64,000 nt of DNA. It comes from Iodobacter violaceini. GTDB lineage: Bacteria > Pseudomonadota > Gammaproteobacteria > Burkholderiales > Chitinibacteraceae. The translations under genes and the position numbers were made by a program. Below are positions 63,216 through 64,000 of the stretch, piece by piece. Location: assembly GCF_011601265.1 (NCBI RefSeq), contig NZ_JAAOLX010000007.1:62001-126000 (forward strand). Direction: 5' to 3'. The notes under the pieces are model-generated. The model saw nothing but the letters and a program-made list of their open reading frames with translations, had not been told where the DNA came from and did not search any database. Positions within the stretch are counted from its first letter, which is position 1. Each line of letters starts with the position of its first letter.

Positions 63216-64000
63216 TCATCCCTGCTGCAAAGTAATTCGAGTTATTTCCGATGGCGCAAATAGGCGTTTAGGCGGCCCCCAATACCCTGTACCCCGGCTG
63301 GTATATACCCACACATTACCCAATAAATTCAATCCGGCGGTAAAGGGCTGCTGAAAGCGCACAAAAAAGTTCCACGGGAAAAACTGCCCGCCATGGGTGT
63401 GGCCGGATAATTGCAGATGCAGGCCTAAATCCTGTGCCTTAAATGCGCTGCGCGGCTGATGCGCAAGCAGCAATTTAAACGGCGAATCGGGCGATCCGGC
63501 CAGGGCTGCCTGTGCATCGCTTTGATGATCCGGATAAAAATGCCCGGCGCTGTAATCTGTCACCCCCGCCACCACCAGCTGATGACCGGCGTGTGAGAGT
63601 AAAACATGCTCATTAAGCAGCACTTGCAGGCCTAAACGACGCAGCTCGGCAATCCATGGCAGCGCGCCAGAATAATACTCATGATTACCCGTTACAAAAA
63701 ACGTGCCGTGTGTGGATTTTAATCGCTCAAGCGGCGCGGTATGCGCGGATAAGTCAGCCACATTGCCATCGACCAGATCGCCTGTTACCGCCACCAGATC
63801 TGCACCAAGGCTGTTTACCTTATCCACAATGGCATCCAGATAAGGCTGCTTAATCGTTGGGCCAACATGAATATCGCTGATTTGGGCGATGGTAAAGCCC
63901 ACTAATTCTGCAGGCAGATTCGCCACTGGCACGGCCACATCCACAATCGATGCGCTGCGCCGTGCATTGATCAGGCCCAGCAATGTAAACAGCACAGCGC
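63216..64000 (-). CDS. Metallophosphoesterase, 5' end beyond window (partial)
   Basis: Calcineurin-like phosphoesterase, at least 259 residues visible. All metal-binding blocks are present: DIHVG, GDLVDG, GNHEYY, a LAHQP segment and GHTHGGQ. Membrane-anchored relatives of the YkuE/YaeI type are longer, with N-terminal helices, and the visible start reads LFTLLGLINARRSAS, so the gene probably continues past the window edge and the first Met seen is not certain to be the start. YaeI-type members act on UDP-2,3-diacylglucosamine-like or other phosphoesters; the substrate here is unknown. Confidence 0.85.
   Translation of the reverse strand, partial: AVLFTLLGLINARRSASIVDVAVPVANLPAELVGFTIAQISDIHVGPTIKQPYLDAIVDKVNSLGADLVAVTGDLVDGNVADLSAHTAPLERLKSTHGTFFVTGNHEYYSGALPWIAELRRLGLQVLLNEHVLLSHAGHQLVVAGVTDYSAGHFYPDHQSDAQAALAGSPDSPFKLLLAHQPRSAFKAQDLGLHLQLSGHTHGGQFFPWNFFVRFQQPFTAGLNLLGNVWVYTSRGTGYWGPPKRLFAPSEITRITLQQG

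Overview
This 64 kb window looks like chromosome of a violacein-producing betaproteobacterium of the Neisseriales (Chromobacteriaceae). Iodobacter is the best guess. The evidence is a complete vioABCDE cluster, the Neisseriales-type order ponA / pilMNOPQ-aroK-aroB, the glyQ-lipoprotein-glyS-gmhB-plsC-ygjP string, and base composition that looks near 50% GC rather than the 60%+ of Chromobacterium or Janthinobacterium. The genus call is an inference. I see no tRNA, rRNA, CRISPR array, intact insertion sequence or prophage.

Layout. 0-9 kb: wrbA, a YihY/BrkB-like membrane protein, then the type IV pilus assembly operon pilMNOPQ followed by aroK and aroB, all leftward. 9-14 kb: divergent ponA (PBP1A), a nucleotidyltransferase-like protein, a YcgR/PilZ c-di-GMP effector and the NAD(P)HX repair enzyme. 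14-20 kb: a leftward block with glyQ, a small lipoprotein gene, glyS, gmhB, plsC and ygjP. 20-30 kb: slt, an NDUFA9-like reductase, a tiny RRM protein, a D-2-hydroxyacid dehydrogenase, an atypical histidine phosphatase, a PAS histidine kinase/FixJ-type regulator pair and yaaA. 30-32 kb: a Kch-like K+ channel with a DUF6394 membrane protein.

32-43 kb is the accessory heart. A MATE exporter converges on the violacein operon vioA-B-C-D-E (leftward, tight coupling between vioC, vioD and vioE). Upstream of vioA lie about 1.4 kb of AT-rich DNA without a credible gene. That DNA holds a perfect 16-bp palindrome near vioA and an Anr/FNR-like box on the arc side. The whole block is visibly AT-richer than its flanks.

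43-60 kb is amino-acid and polyamine catabolism. First comes the arginine deiminase pathway (arcD, arcA, arcB, arcC), which makes ATP from arginine and exports ornithine. Next are a LysR regulator, a LysE exporter, and a putrescine/GABA module (puuR, puuD, a stand-alone glutamine amidotransferase, puuA, a spuC-like aminotransferase, gabT, gabD) leading to succinate. puuB and puuC are absent locally. 60-64 kb: an MscS channel, a CHMI-like tautomerase, a chemotaxis receptor and a metallophosphoesterase that runs off the window.

The most unusual non-coding signal is a family of about 270-410 bp intergenic repeats. Six large copies (after nnrDE, arcA, arcB, puuD, puuA and gabT) all begin a few to about 25 nt beyond a stop codon and all run in the sense direction of the gene they follow. 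A seventh, head-only copy follows puuR in puuR's own orientation. One copy carries a six-fold 9-bp tandem expansion. Two further copies of a distinct CTGCAGACAC-type inverted-repeat element lie behind glyS and behind the FixJ gene.
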